From positions 27,187-91,186 of the forward strand of contig JAHJVW010000128.1 of NCBI GenBank assembly GCA_018828585.1: 64,000 nucleotides of DNA, written 5' to 3'. Under the pieces are notes generated by a model, which was not told the origin of the DNA, searched no databases, and saw only the letters and a program-made list of their open reading frames with translations. Source of the stretch: Bacteroidota bacterium (GTDB taxonomy: Bacteria; Bacteroidota; Bacteroidia; Sphingobacteriales; Sphingobacteriaceae). The position numbers and the translations under genes are program-made. This document shows, in pieces, positions 29,234 through 39,293 of the stretch (its first letter is position 1; each line of letters opens with the position of its first letter).

Positions 29234-30828
29234 TATAAAATAGTATCTGTTAATGTTTCTTGGTGATTTGGATAATCTGTTGTATAGTGTAAACCCCTAC
29301 TCTCTTTACGTTCCATTGCTGATTTAATGACAATGTAAGAAACTTGAATGAGGTTTCTTAATTCACAAAGTTTTACAGATAATTTTGTCTTCTTATAGAA
29401 ATCTTCAGTTTCCTCATACAAGAGACCTAATCTCCTCATTGCTCTCTCTAATCTGAAATCAGAACGAACGATTCCTACATAATCACTCATCATCTTTTGC
29501 ATTTCGCGAATGTTATGGGTAACTAAAATGTCTTCATTAGAAAGTTGGGTGTTTTTATCGTTCCAGTCTGGTATATTTTCAGGAATATTGAATTCACTTA
29601 ACCTATCTTTTGCATCTAAATATATACGATGCGCAAAAACTAGTGCCTCTAGTAAAGAATTGGAAGCCAATCGATTAGCACCATGCAAACCTGTTGAAGT
29701 TACTTCCCCACAAGCATACAATCTTTTTATGGAAGACTGGCCATTTTCATCAACCATTACGCCACCACACATATAATGACAAGCTGGTGTAACTGGTATC
29801 ATATCTTTGGTCATATCTAACCCAATTGACAAGCATTTAGCATAAATATTAGGAAAATGAATTAACAAATCTTCCTTTTTACGATGTCGAATATCTAGAT
29901 AAACAAAGTCATCTCCAGACTTTTTCATCTCATTATCAATAGCTCTTGCAACAATATCGCGTGGAGCTAAAGATCCACGCTCATCGTATTCATACATAAA
30001 CTCTACACCGTCTTTTCTTTTTAAGACACCACCAAAACCTCTAACCGCTTCGGAAATTAAAAAAGAGGGATATTCTCCAGGATTATACAAAGCAGTTGGG
30101 TGAAACTGGATAAATTCCATATTTCTAATTTTTGCTTTTGCCCGATATGCCATAGCAACACCATCACCTGTGGCAATTGTTGGATTAGTAGTAGAGCTAT
30201 AAATATGACCAGCACCTCCGGCTGCTAATAATGTAACCTTAGATAGAAATTTATCAATTTTACCTGTTTTAGTATCTAAGGCGTAAGCTCCGTAACATTC
30301 AATATCATTAGAATGGCGATTTACAAAATCGCCTAAATGGTGTTGCGTAATTAAATCAACCACAAAATAGTGTGACAACAATTCTATATTAGTATTCTCA
30401 TGTATTTCAGCCAATAAGGATCTTTCTATCTCAAAACCCGTTATATCTTTATAATGAAGTACCCGATGTTCTGAATGTCCACCTTCTTTAGCTAAATCAT
30501 AAACTCCACCTTTGGTTTTATCAAAGTTTGCACCATACTCAATAATCTCATTAATACGGGCAGGACCTTCCCTTACAACAACTTCAACAACCAATTTATC
30601 ACAAAGACCGTCTCCTGCTATTAAAGTATCTTGTATATGCTTGTCAAACGAATCATCCTTTTTATCCACAACAACTGCTACTCCACCTTGAGCATACTTA
30701 GTGTTAGATTCATCCTCATTAGATTTTGTAACTATCAGAACCTTACCATATTGTGCAGCCTTAATGGCAAAACTAAGACCAGCTATTCCAGATCCTATTA
30801 CTAAGAAATCAACATTTTTTATTTTCAT
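29233..30828 (-). CDS. nadB: L-aspartate oxidase
   Basis: The FAD enzyme that oxidises L-aspartate to iminoaspartate, the first step of de novo NAD synthesis. NadA, encoded divergently, uses the product. It has the Rossmann motif FLVIGSGIAGLSFAIKAA, the FAD/substrate segment TKYAQGGVAVV, FHPTALYNPGEYP, HYMCGGVMVDENG, and TSTGLHGANRLASNSLLEAL (quoted in part). Length of 531 aa is normal. The 440-bp gap to nadA is unusually long and may hold more than two promoters. Confidence 0.96.
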   Translation of the reverse strand: MKIKNVDFLVIGSGIAGLSFAIKAAQYGKVLIVTKSNEDESNTKYAQGGVAVVVDKKDDSFDKHIQDTLIAGDGLCDKLVVEVVVREGPARINEIIEYGANFDKTKGGVYDLAKEGGHSEHRVLHYKDITGFEIERSLLAEIHENTNIELLSHYFVVDLITQHHLGDFVNRHSNDIECYGAYALDTKTGKIDKFLSKVTLLAAGGAGHIYSSTTNPTIATGDGVAMAYRAKAKIRNMEFIQFHPTALYNPGEYPSFLISEAVRGFGGVLKRKDGVEFMYEYDERGSLAPRDIVARAIDNEMKKSGDDFVYLDIRHRKKEDLLIHFPNIYAKCLSIGLDMTKDMIPVTPACHYMCGGVMVDENGQSSIKRLYACGEVTSTGLHGANRLASNSLLEALVFAHRIYLDAKDRLSEFNIPENIPDWNDKNTQLSNEDILVTHNIREMQKMMSDYVGIVRSDFRLERAMRRLGLLYEETEDFYKKTKLSVKLCELRNLIQVSYIVIKSAMERKESRGLHYTTDYPNHQETLTDTIL

Positions 30829-31268
30829 AATTTCTATTTACACACTTATATAATTTTATGTGTATAAAGTACTTAAAGGTGTTAATTATAGGTGAGCAAA
30901 TTATCAAAAGTTTTAATAAATGTGAATAACCTTGATTAATGTTATAACACACTTAAATTTTTCAATTACTTACTACAAGTATTAGTATAAGTAGTTAACT
31001 TTTCTAAAATTAAATCGATTAACGGTATAAAATTTTAAAATAATTTTTGCTTTTTAAAATACTCCTGATAATCAGTGTGATAATATTAAATTAATGTTAA
31101 TAAAATGTTAGCCTTATTTAAATTTTGATATTTCAAACAAAAATAGAGCAAACTTATACACCAAACTAACACCTTAATAAATAATAAGTTCTTCTAATAA
31201 AGTAAATTGTTTGTTATTAAATTAGTGGATAAAGCTAATTTTGAATTGTTAAATTTGTTCAACGAAAA
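30829..31268. other. AT-rich nadB-nadA intergenic region with DnaA-box-like sites; candidate oriC
   Basis: This 440-nt region has no plausible gene and is strongly AT-rich. Two 9-mers match TTATNCACA on the minus strand: TGTGTATAA (30859-30867) and TGTGAATAA (30921-30929). Two more have one mismatch: TTATACACC (31154-31162) and AGTGGATAA (31224-31232). A perfect TTATCCACA lies just inside nadB (30662-30670). parS sites flank the region at about 6 kb and 1 kb. It must also contain the divergent nadB and nadA promoters. Origin function is a hypothesis. Confidence 0.35.
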
Positions 31269-32261
31269 ATGAATATAGCAGAGGAAATTAATTTAAAAGG
31301 TTTTGTTGATGAAGCCATCAGTCCAACTTTAGATCTTTTTAGTGAAATTGAAAAGTTAAAAAAAGAAAAGAACGCAGTTATTCTAGCGCATTACTATCAA
31401 GAAACTGATATACAAGATATTGCAGATTATATAGGTGATAGTTTAGGATTATCGCAAGAAGCTGCTAAAACAGATGCTAAGGTGATAGTTTTTGCTGGAG
31501 TACATTTTATGGCCGAAACGGCAAAGATTTTATCTCCAGATAAAAAGGTTTTATTACCTGATAGTAAAGCAGGTTGTTCACTTTCTGATAGTTGCCCACC
31601 TCATTTATTTAAAAAATTTAAAGAGAAATATCCAGATCATTTAGTAATTACTTATGTAAATTGTACTGCAGAGTTAAAAGCTTTGAGTGATATTGTTTGT
31701 ACCTCGAGTAATGCTGTTCAAATTGTAGAATCATTACCTAAAGATCAGAAAATAATATTCGGACCTGATAAAAATTTAGGTGCTTACGTGATAAAGAAAA
31801 CAGGACGCGATATGGTATTGTGGAATGGTGCATGTATGGTTCATGAAATATTTGCCCGAGAAAAAATATTTAAATTAAAACAAAGACATCCAAATGCTAA
31901 ATTTATTGCACATCCTGAGTGTGAGGAGGTTGTGTTAGAAATGGCTGATTATATTGGTTCTACAACTGGATTATTAAAATATACGATCAACAATCCTGCA
32001 AAAGAATTTATAGTTGCAACCGAGTCAGGTATTATCCACCAAATGGAAAAATCAAATCCTGATAAAACTTTCATCCCAGCTCCACCCAATAACAGTTGTG
32101 CTTGTAACGATTGTCCACACATGAAACGCAATACTTTAGAAAAGCTTTACTTATGTTTAAAAAATGAGCTGCCAGAAGTTGATGTTCCACGTGAAATAAT
32201 TGAAAAGGCAAGGAAACCCATTGAGCGAATGTTAGAAATTTCTGCTAAATTAGGTTTGTAA
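31269..32261 (+). CDS. nadA: Quinolinate synthase
   Basis: NadA condenses iminoaspartate with dihydroxyacetone phosphate to quinolinate, using an oxygen-sensitive 4Fe-4S cluster. [20 protein letters not shown] (quoted in part) is the family start. Cluster cysteines are expected in [17 protein letters not shown] and CACNDCPHM; all contain Cys. Length of 330 aa is normal. It is divergent from nadB across a long spacer. A parS-like site is embedded near the 3' end at the codons for DVPREI. Confidence 0.96.
   Translation: MNIAEEINLKGFVDEAISPTLDLFSEIEKLKKEKNAVILAHYYQETDIQDIADYIGDSLGLSQEAAKTDAKVIVFAGVHFMAETAKILSPDKKVLLPDSKAGCSLSDSCPPHLFKKFKEKYPDHLVITYVNCTAELKALSDIVCTSSNAVQIVESLPKDQKIIFGPDKNLGAYVIKKTGRDMVLWNGACMVHEIFAREKIFKLKQRHPNAKFIAHPECEEVVLEMADYIGSTTGLLKYTINNPAKEFIVATESGIIHQMEKSNPDKTFIPAPPNNSCACNDCPHMKRNTLEKLYLCLKNELPEVDVPREIIEKARKPIERMLEISAKLGL
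32183..32198. promoter_or_regulatory. parS-like site 3, inside nadA
   Basis: TGTTCCACGTGAAATA differs from the parS consensus at one base (C to T, position 15). It lies in the coding sequence of nadA. The core CACGTG and both flanking half-sites are otherwise intact. Confidence 0.65.
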
Positions 32262-32380
32262 ACCTGAAACTTTTTAAAGGGTTTTAGTATATATATTTTT
32301 ATAATCCTAAGCTATATAAATAGCAAACTAAAAGAACAAAAAAAAAGGGATGTCGATTCAATATTTAATGCGAACTGTCT

Positions 32381-33955
32381 ATGAAACAATTATTTTTATT
32401 GATTTTTATAGTAGAAATATTTACCGCCTGTCTATCCACAAAACAGTATAATTCAAAAATAAAAGCTAAGCATGCACCTGAAGAGTTAAAGCGTGATTTA
32501 GATATTATTAAAAACTCTTTAGAAGAGGCACATCCAGGAGTTTATTGGTATATATCTAAACCTAATTTAGATTTTAAATTCGATAGTGTAAAAAATCTGT
32601 TAACAGATTCCTTATCGAGCATAGAATTTTATAGAATGATTGCACCTGTTGTTGCAGCTGTAAAATGTGGACATACCCGATTGGTTTATCCTGGTATTAA
32701 ACTAAGTAATTCACAAAAAGATAGTATTAAAAATGAAGGTAAAGCACCATTATCTCAACTCTATTATTTTGTAGATAACGATAGAATTTATGTTCCATTT
32801 GTTAATGATAGGAATTTCATAAAACCTATAAAAGGAGCAGAAATATTAGCTATTGACAGTGTTCCCTCATCAGAAATTATCAAACAAACTAAAAGACTAT
32901 TTTCATCTGATGGTTATAATAAAACCTTTTATAATCAAGTATTAGATCAGTCATTTGCAGCGTATTATTATCTAAAATACACTAGAAAAGATTCTTCATT
33001 ACTTACTTTGAAAAAAGCGGATAGCACCTATAACTATTATATAAAAACCATTAAACCTCAAAAGCGCAAAGAAAAACCAAAGATTTTATCAGCTGAAGAA
33101 AATAAAAAGGATAAGGAGCAGAAAAAGTTGGCTAATAAAATTAAGAATAGAAACAGGTATAAAGGAATAGATAGTGAAGGTAAGTCAATTTTAAACTTAA
33201 GTTACGATTCAATTGTAAATAATACCGCTATCATTAAAGTAAAAAGCTTCTCTTTCGATCACTCTAACTTTCATCGATTTTTTAGAGAAAGCTTTAAAGA
33301 AATCAAAGAGAAACAGATCCAAAATGTAATTTTAGATTTAAGAGACAACGGGGGTGGAAATTTAATGAGTTGTAATCTACTATTTAGGTATTTATATAAT
33401 CAACCACATCAATACACAGGGAGAGCATACATTAAAAATCTAAATTTCGAAAATTCTAAATATTTAGATGATCCATTATTTTATAAAGTTTTAGGAAAAG
33501 TTTTTTATCCATCTTTTTGGTTGGCCTCTCAAATTTTAACCAGAAAAGATAGTATAGGGAAATACACTTATATTCTGACTGGTCGTTCTATTAAACCTAA
33601 AAAGTATGTTTACAACAAAAACTTAACTGTTTTAATAAATGGGTATTCTTTTTCTGCGACTTCGCTTTTATCGGCAAACTTGCAGCAGGTTAACCGTGGA
33701 ACTTTTATCGGCGAAGAAACAGGCGGTGGGTATAATAAATGTACAGCTGGAAGTATCCCCTTTCTCGTTTTACCAGAGACAAAATTAAAACTTCGCTTAC
33801 CTTTAAAAGTGATACAAACCGTTAAACAAAGACTTTTAGAAGGTAGAGGTGTTTTTCCAGAATATCCCGTAGAAGAAAATTTCATAGATGTTTTAAATAA
33901 AAGGGATAGATATCTAGAAAAAGCGAGAGAGTTGATTAAGGTTAACAGTAGATGA
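32381..33955 (+). CDS. S41 family peptidase, lipoprotein
   Basis: A 524-aa protein with signal MKQLFLLIFIVEIFTACLS and a lipobox Cys. A helical N-terminal region ends in KCGHTRLVYPG, which is typical of S41 relatives. The peptidase core has VILDLRDNGGGNLMSC, the likely nucleophile Ser in INGYSFSATSLLSA, and FIGEETGGGYNKC in place of the Lys-containing loop of tail-specific proteases. The highly charged insert NKKDKEQKKLANKIKNR (about 240-260) is unusual. Substrates are unknown. No PDZ domain is obvious. Confidence 0.85.
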   Translation: MKQLFLLIFIVEIFTACLSTKQYNSKIKAKHAPEELKRDLDIIKNSLEEAHPGVYWYISKPNLDFKFDSVKNLLTDSLSSIEFYRMIAPVVAAVKCGHTRLVYPGIKLSNSQKDSIKNEGKAPLSQLYYFVDNDRIYVPFVNDRNFIKPIKGAEILAIDSVPSSEIIKQTKRLFSSDGYNKTFYNQVLDQSFAAYYYLKYTRKDSSLLTLKKADSTYNYYIKTIKPQKRKEKPKILSAEENKKDKEQKKLANKIKNRNRYKGIDSEGKSILNLSYDSIVNNTAIIKVKSFSFDHSNFHRFFRESFKEIKEKQIQNVILDLRDNGGGNLMSCNLLFRYLYNQPHQYTGRAYIKNLNFENSKYLDDPLFYKVLGKVFYPSFWLASQILTRKDSIGKYTYILTGRSIKPKKYVYNKNLTVLINGYSFSATSLLSANLQQVNRGTFIGEETGGGYNKCTAGSIPFLVLPETKLKLRLPLKVIQTVKQRLLEGRGVFPEYPVEENFIDVLNKRDRYLEKARELIKVNSR

Positions 33956-34009
33956 AATCTATCATTCCAATAAAATTTAGCATTTTTGTAATCAAAAAAT
34001 CGAATAAAG

Positions 34010-35059
34010 ATGTTTGAGCAAACAGAAAAGACTGAGATCCAAAAATTAGGTGAATTTGGTTTAATTGACCATTTGACAAAACATATCCAAATCAAAAATA
34101 AAAGTACTACAAAAGGTGTGGGTGATGATGCGGCAGTACTAGATTTTAGTGGAAAAAAGATCTTGATTTCTACTGATATGTTGCTAGAAGGAATTCATTT
34201 TGACTTAGCTTTTACACCATTAAAGCATTTGGGTTATAAAGCAATCCAAGTGAACCTTAGTGACATTTATGCCATGAATGGTATTGCTTCTCAGGTTACT
34301 GTTTCCTTAGGTTTTTCCAGCAAATTTCCTTTAGAAGCTATTGAAGAATTATACGCTGGTATGTTATTGGCTTGTGAAAAATTCAATGTGGACTTAGTAG
34401 GCGGCGACACGACTTCTTCCCGCCAAGGCTTAGTGATTTCTGTAACCAGCATAGGCTATGCCGAAGAAAAGGACATTGTGTATAGAGATGGAGCTGAGGA
34501 AGGGGATTTGATATGTGTTTCGGGAGATTTAGGAGGGGCTTATGTAGGATTACAATTACTAGAAAGAGAAAAACAAGTTTTTTTAAGTAACCCAAACATT
34601 CAGCCTGATTTAGAAGGGAAAGATTACATCGTTGAAAGACAATTAAAACCTGAGGCTAGATTAGATATTGTGGATTTATTAAATAAAATGGGGATTAAGC
34701 CAACAGCTATGATTGATGTTTCAGATGGTTTAGCTTCTGAAATTTTACACATTACGCGTCAATCAAAAAAAGGATGTAAAATATATGAGGAGAAAATCCC
34801 TTTAGACCCAATGACCGTGGAAACGGCTAGGGAATTTGGTTTAGACCCAACCGTTTGTGCATTGAATGGCGGCGAAGATTATGAGCTTTTGTTTACTATC
34901 AAGCAAGCTGATTATGACCGCATGAAGCATGATGTAGATATTTCAATCATAGGATATATTACAGAAGAAAGTGCTGGTAATTATTTGATTACAAAAGCAG
35001 GAAATATCCACGAATTGAAAGCACAAGGCTGGAATGCATTTACTTCAACACAAAGTTAA
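34010..35059 (+). CDS. thiL: Thiamine-monophosphate kinase
   Basis: Phosphorylates thiamine monophosphate to the active cofactor TPP. The AIR-synthase-like fold is shown by GVGDDAAVLDFSG, STDMLLEGIHFD, VDLVGGDTTSS, VSGDLGGAYVGLQLL, MIDVSDGLASEILHI and NGGEDYELLFTI. Length of 349 aa is normal. The MaoC-like gene begins 4 nt after its stop, so the two are coupled, though their functions are not linked by known pathway. No TPP riboswitch is visible upstream. Confidence 0.95.
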   Translation: MFEQTEKTEIQKLGEFGLIDHLTKHIQIKNKSTTKGVGDDAAVLDFSGKKILISTDMLLEGIHFDLAFTPLKHLGYKAIQVNLSDIYAMNGIASQVTVSLGFSSKFPLEAIEELYAGMLLACEKFNVDLVGGDTTSSRQGLVISVTSIGYAEEKDIVYRDGAEEGDLICVSGDLGGAYVGLQLLEREKQVFLSNPNIQPDLEGKDYIVERQLKPEARLDIVDLLNKMGIKPTAMIDVSDGLASEILHITRQSKKGCKIYEEKIPLDPMTVETAREFGLDPTVCALNGGEDYELLFTIKQADYDRMKHDVDISIIGYITEESAGNYLITKAGNIHELKAQGWNAFTSTQS

Positions 35060-35063
35060 TAAC

Positions 35064-35522
35064 ATGGTTACAATTAATAATTATGAAGAGTTTGAAGCCT
35101 ATTTAGGTAAAGAAATGGGAGTATCTGAATGGCATAGAATTGAGCAGCCTCAAATCAATTTATTTGCTAATGCGACCTTAGATCATCAATGGATTCATAC
35201 TGATGCTGAAAGAGCAGCAACAGAAAGTCCTTTTCAAAAAACAATTGCGCATGGTTATTTGACGCTTTCTTTGATTCCGTTTTTATGGAAACAAATTGTG
35301 AGTATTCAAAATCTTAAAATGGAAATCAACTACGGAATTGAAAAATTAAGGTTTGCCCAAGCCGTAACGGTTGATAGTGAAGTAAGGTTAAAAGTTAAAT
35401 TGACATCAATAGCCAATTTAAGAGGCGTAACTAAAGCAAATATTGGTATTGAATTAGAAGTGAAAGATCAAAAAAAGCCAGCGTTTTCTGGTGAGGTTGT
35501 TTTCTTATATCATTTTATTTAA
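35064..35522 (+). CDS. MaoC family dehydratase-like hot-dog protein
   Basis: A 152-aa hot-dog fold protein from ATG 35064; the ORF-track start overlaps thiL and adds ten residues. The hydratase-2 motif region is ANATLDHQWIHTDAERA, with the catalytic Asp and His, followed by TIAHGYLTLSLIPFL. This is the NodN/MaoC-type (R)-specific enoyl hydratase signature. Acyl-CoA substrates are expected but specific ones are not known. It is in an apparent operon with thiL. Confidence 0.88.
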   Translation: MVTINNYEEFEAYLGKEMGVSEWHRIEQPQINLFANATLDHQWIHTDAERAATESPFQKTIAHGYLTLSLIPFLWKQIVSIQNLKMEINYGIEKLRFAQAVTVDSEVRLKVKLTSIANLRGVTKANIGIELEVKDQKKPAFSGEVVFLYHFI

Positions 35523-35551
35523 TAGCTTTAGTATCATTTTACTTTAATGTC

Positions 35552-36853
35552 TTGCCAAAATCTAAAAATAATATTAGAGCATATTGGAACTTCTTAATAG
35601 GAGACGCTAAACATTTTACTTTAGAGAGCAGGGTTTTTCATTCCTTTTCTATCACTGGACTTATAATTTGTGTTTTAGAAGTTTTAATAAATATTGGTAT
35701 AAATTTTTATGAATCAGCAATCATCTGTGTAGCCATTTTTTTAGTTCACGGATCTATTTTTTTATTAAGCAGGAAAAGGAATAACCTAAATTTAGCCATA
35801 TTATTAACAGGATTTGAGTGTAATATTTTTCTGGGAGTAGCTTATTTTATAAGTGCAGGTATAGAGGGGCCTGTTATGCTTTTTTTTATATCTACATTAT
35901 TCTTAATGTCTAGCATATCTAAAGCTAAACAAGTTAAATTTTGGGTAGTAGTAAACATTTTTACTGCCATTTCAATTGGTTTAATAGAATATTATTATCC
36001 GAAATCTATTATAAGTACCTATTCTTCAAGATCGGACTTATTTATAGATAATATTTCCACGTATGTTGTTTGTGTTATTTTAGTTAGTTCGGGGATATAT
36101 TATATTAAATCCGCTTATCGCAAACAAAATAAACACCTAAAAGAAAATACGGCTCAACTTATCAATTCTAATAAAGAGAAAGACAAACTTTTTTCAATTA
36201 TTTCTCATGATGTAAAAGCCCCTTTAAATGCAATAAAGCAATACTTGGAGTTTTTAAATGAGGGCTTGCTAACACCACAAGAGAAAAATTATATGGAAGG
36301 AGAACTTTTAAAAACAACCACAAGCACTCAAAACTTATTAGAAAATTTATTAGAGTGGTCCAAAATTCAAATAGACGGAATACCAATTAGTATAGATTAT
36401 TTGAATCTTTTTGAAACGCTGAGGGATACTTTGGATTATGCAAAGAGTATGTGTGCTAAAAAAAAAATAATTTTTATTACAGACATCAATAAGGATTTAG
36501 TGTGCTTTTCGAATAGCTATATGATACAATTGGTTCTTAGAAACCTGTTAAATAATGCTATAAAATTTACACCAAAAGAGGGTTTAATACATATAGGAAC
36601 TATTATAGAAGACAAACAATGTAAAATTTATATTAAGGATAACGGGGTTGGTATAGCTGAAGATAAAAAAGACCAAATATTTTCTTTAAATGTTAAATCG
36701 ACAGCGGGAACTGAAAACGAATCGGGGACAGGATTAGGCTTAGTATTGTGTAAAGAATATATGGATAAGCTGGGCGGAGCGATTACTTTTGAAAGTGAAC
36801 CAAAATTAGGAACAACCTTTTACGTAACGTTACCCTGTAAAGAACTAACTTAA
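35552..36853 (+). CDS. Orphan membrane sensor histidine kinase
   Basis: A 433-aa kinase with about six N-terminal membrane helices (residues 30-185) and no large periplasmic sensor. A short coiled linker leads to the dimerisation H-box IISHDVKAPLNAIKQ, then the ATPase with N-box LLNNAIKFTP, G1 KDNGVGIAED and G2 GTGLGLVLC. No response regulator is adjacent. The start must be TTG 35552 because no in-frame ATG is found upstream of the conserved LESRVFHSF segment. Its last 9 nt overlap the convergent feoB end. Confidence 0.88.
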   Translation: MPKSKNNIRAYWNFLIGDAKHFTLESRVFHSFSITGLIICVLEVLINIGINFYESAIICVAIFLVHGSIFLLSRKRNNLNLAILLTGFECNIFLGVAYFISAGIEGPVMLFFISTLFLMSSISKAKQVKFWVVVNIFTAISIGLIEYYYPKSIISTYSSRSDLFIDNISTYVVCVILVSSGIYYIKSAYRKQNKHLKENTAQLINSNKEKDKLFSIISHDVKAPLNAIKQYLEFLNEGLLTPQEKNYMEGELLKTTTSTQNLLENLLEWSKIQIDGIPISIDYLNLFETLRDTLDYAKSMCAKKKIIFITDINKDLVCFSNSYMIQLVLRNLLNNAIKFTPKEGLIHIGTIIEDKQCKIYIKDNGVGIAEDKKDQIFSLNVKSTAGTENESGTGLGLVLCKEYMDKLGGAITFESEPKLGTTFYVTLPCKELT

Positions 36854-38959
36854 AAGCTGATAGACAACAAAGCTAGAAACGTAAGCCAAAACTAGCATAT
36901 AAGCAAACTGGATTAATGGCCATTTGATGTTTTTTGTTTCACGATAGACGACAGCCATAGTACTCATACACTGCATTGCGAAAGCATAAAAAATCATTAA
37001 AGAAAATGCTGTAGCTGTTGTGAAAACAGTTAAACCTGTTTCGGTATTTTTAGCATTAGCCATTTTTTCTTTTACTGATTCCATTTTTGAAGCATCACCA
37101 TCTACCGAATAAAGTGTTGCCATAGTCCCCACAAAAACTTCACGAGCAGCAAAAGAAGTGATTAAGGCAATCCCTATTTTCCAATCAAAACCCAAAGGTT
37201 TAATACTGGGTTCAATGCTTTTTCCTAAAAGACCTGCATAAGAATTCTCTAGTTTTTCAGAAGATTTAAAACGTTTAATTTGATCTGCAGAATAGTTTTT
37301 TGTAAAATCTGTCGATTGATATTTTTGGTCAATTTTATCAAATTTATTTGATGGTCCGTAGCTCGCCAATACCCACAAAATAATAGAAACAGCGATAATT
37401 ACTTTTCCAGCTTGAGTGACAAAAGTTTTCACACTCTCCAGCATCGTAATACCTACATTATTCCATCTTGGCATCCGATAAACCGGTAATTCCATAATAA
37501 AATAGCCTTTCAGTTTACTTCTGATAAGCCCCTTCATTACCCAAGCCACTAAAATAGCCATGAAAACACTTAAAAAATATATAGACATGAGCGCAATACC
37601 TTGAAGGTTGATAAAACCCAAAAGCATTTTTTTAGGAACTACCAAAGATATTAGCAAGGTGTAAATAGGTAGTCTGGCCGAGCAACTTACCAAAGGCGTA
37701 ACCATGATGGTAATAATTCTATCCTTCCAATTTTCAATGGTTCTGGCACTCATGATAGAAGGAACTGCACATGCCAAACCGCCAATTAAGGGGACTACAG
37801 ATCTTCCGTTTAATCCTACTTTCCGCATCAATCGATCCATCATAAAAGTAACACGAGACATATAACCCGTATCTTCTAAAATAGAAATAAATGCAAAAAG
37901 CAAAGCAATTTGAGGGATGAAAACCATTACTCCACTTAGGCCAGCCAATACGCCATCAACTAATAAATCAGTCAAAATACCGGACGGTAGATATTGATGA
38001 CCCATTTCTGCTAGCCACACAAAAACCGTTTCTATAATCGCCATTGGATACTCAGACCAAGCGAAAATAGACTGGAAAATGGCAAATAGAATTGCGATGA
38101 AAATCACAAAACCCCAAACTTTATGGGTTAAATAATGATCTATTTTATTACTGATGTTTTCCTCTAAAGCAACGGATTTATAAGTAACCGTGTCTATTAA
38201 AACCTCGTTGATGTAGTTATAACGAGCAATTGTTTCGGCTGCTTGAGACTTTTGAGTATGGAAATCATATTTTTCCTTTAAGGATTCAATCTGATTAATT
38301 CGTGCTTTGCTCAGATATTTCAAATTCTTATACTGATGCGCAATTTGTAAGGCCACATAAGGATTATCGACACCTAATAAGTCAGAAAGATCTTTAATTA
38401 GATCTGGAGCAATTACCTCAACATCAATGGTGCTATTTTGTAAAGGAATTAAAGATTGAAACTCAATCGCTTTTTTAAGCCCTTCAATACCCTGTGATTT
38501 TCTTGCTGCTAATTCTACCACTTGTACATTTAAAAGCTTAGCAAGCGTATCTACGTCAATTTCCATATTGCTTTTGAGGGCTAAGTCCATCATGTTTAAA
38601 GCAATAATAACGGGTAAGCCTAAATCAGAAATTTGAGTGTAGAGTAATAAATTTCTTTTGAGGTTAGTTGCGTCTGCAACAATAACCACCACGTCTGGGT
38701 GAGAGGAATTATTTTTATCTGATAAAACTTCGAAAACAATAGTTTCGTCAGCACTTTTTGGGTAAAGACTATAGGTGCCGGGTAAGTCAACAATTTCTAT
38801 AGCTCTACCATCAGCAAGTTTAGAAACACCCGATTTTTTATCTACAGTAACACCAGGAAAGTTTCCGATTTTTTGATTGAGACCAGTAAGTGCATTGAAA
38901 ATGGTAGATTTTCCGGTATTGGGATTACCAACTAATGCAACTCTTAGTTTGTTTTTCAA
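36845..38959 (-). CDS. feoB: Ferrous iron transport protein B
   Basis: The inner-membrane Fe(II) transporter with an N-terminal G domain. G1 is GNPNTGKST (11-19), G3 is DLPGTYSLYPKS and G4 is ALNMMDLA, followed by a helical GDI-like region. The membrane part has the two Gate cores, with the conserved Cys in GGLACAVPSIMSARTI and VTPLVSCSARLPIY. Length of 704 aa is typical of this phylum. It lies 9 nt after feoA in the same transcript. Its 3' end overlaps the histidine kinase gene tail to tail. Confidence 0.96.
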   Translation of the reverse strand: MKNKLRVALVGNPNTGKSTIFNALTGLNQKIGNFPGVTVDKKSGVSKLADGRAIEIVDLPGTYSLYPKSADETIVFEVLSDKNNSSHPDVVVIVADATNLKRNLLLYTQISDLGLPVIIALNMMDLALKSNMEIDVDTLAKLLNVQVVELAARKSQGIEGLKKAIEFQSLIPLQNSTIDVEVIAPDLIKDLSDLLGVDNPYVALQIAHQYKNLKYLSKARINQIESLKEKYDFHTQKSQAAETIARYNYINEVLIDTVTYKSVALEENISNKIDHYLTHKVWGFVIFIAILFAIFQSIFAWSEYPMAIIETVFVWLAEMGHQYLPSGILTDLLVDGVLAGLSGVMVFIPQIALLFAFISILEDTGYMSRVTFMMDRLMRKVGLNGRSVVPLIGGLACAVPSIMSARTIENWKDRIITIMVTPLVSCSARLPIYTLLISLVVPKKMLLGFINLQGIALMSIYFLSVFMAILVAWVMKGLIRSKLKGYFIMELPVYRMPRWNNVGITMLESVKTFVTQAGKVIIAVSIILWVLASYGPSNKFDKIDQKYQSTDFTKNYSADQIKRFKSSEKLENSYAGLLGKSIEPSIKPLGFDWKIGIALITSFAAREVFVGTMATLYSVDGDASKMESVKEKMANAKNTETGLTVFTTATAFSLMIFYAFAMQCMSTMAVVYRETKNIKWPLIQFAYMLVLAYVSSFVVYQLLS

Positions 38960-38968
38960 ACCGCTGGA

Positions 38969-39184
38969 TTATATCAGTTCTATAGTAGACGCTTCTTTTC
39001 TTCTTAACGAAAGTTGATAACCGGATATAGAAACCGCTATTGGATCGCCCAAAGGAGCAACACGATCAACTTTTACAACTTCACCAGGCAGGCAACCCAT
39101 TTCCATTAATTTCACAGACATTTCTAAATCTGTAAACTCTTTAATAATTCCCTGTTCTCCTATTTCTAATTGCGATAGCGTCAT
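38969..39184 (-). CDS. feoA: Ferrous iron transport protein A
   Basis: A 71-aa SH3-like cytosolic partner of FeoB. The core MEMGCLPGEVVKVDRVAPLG (quoted in part) and DPIAVSISGYQLSLRRKEA match the FeoA family. It is the first gene of feoAB. The upstream 109 nt to the small lipoprotein gene show no clear Fur box by eye. Confidence 0.93.
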   Translation of the reverse strand: MTLSQLEIGEQGIIKEFTDLEMSVKLMEMGCLPGEVVKVDRVAPLGDPIAVSISGYQLSLRRKEASTIELI

Positions 39185-39293
39185 AGCTTATTGATTAACA
39201 ACGCTACGAAATTAAACCTTATTTATATTAAATCCAAATAAGAAAAAGTGATTTGCGTCACATCATTCCAATTTATGAAAAAAGGAGACGCAA

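Noticed and set aside
33610-34095. 161-aa minus-strand ORF overlapping the S41 peptidase and thiL
   Set aside because: It is the antisense of two clear coding genes, with no recognisable domain or start context.
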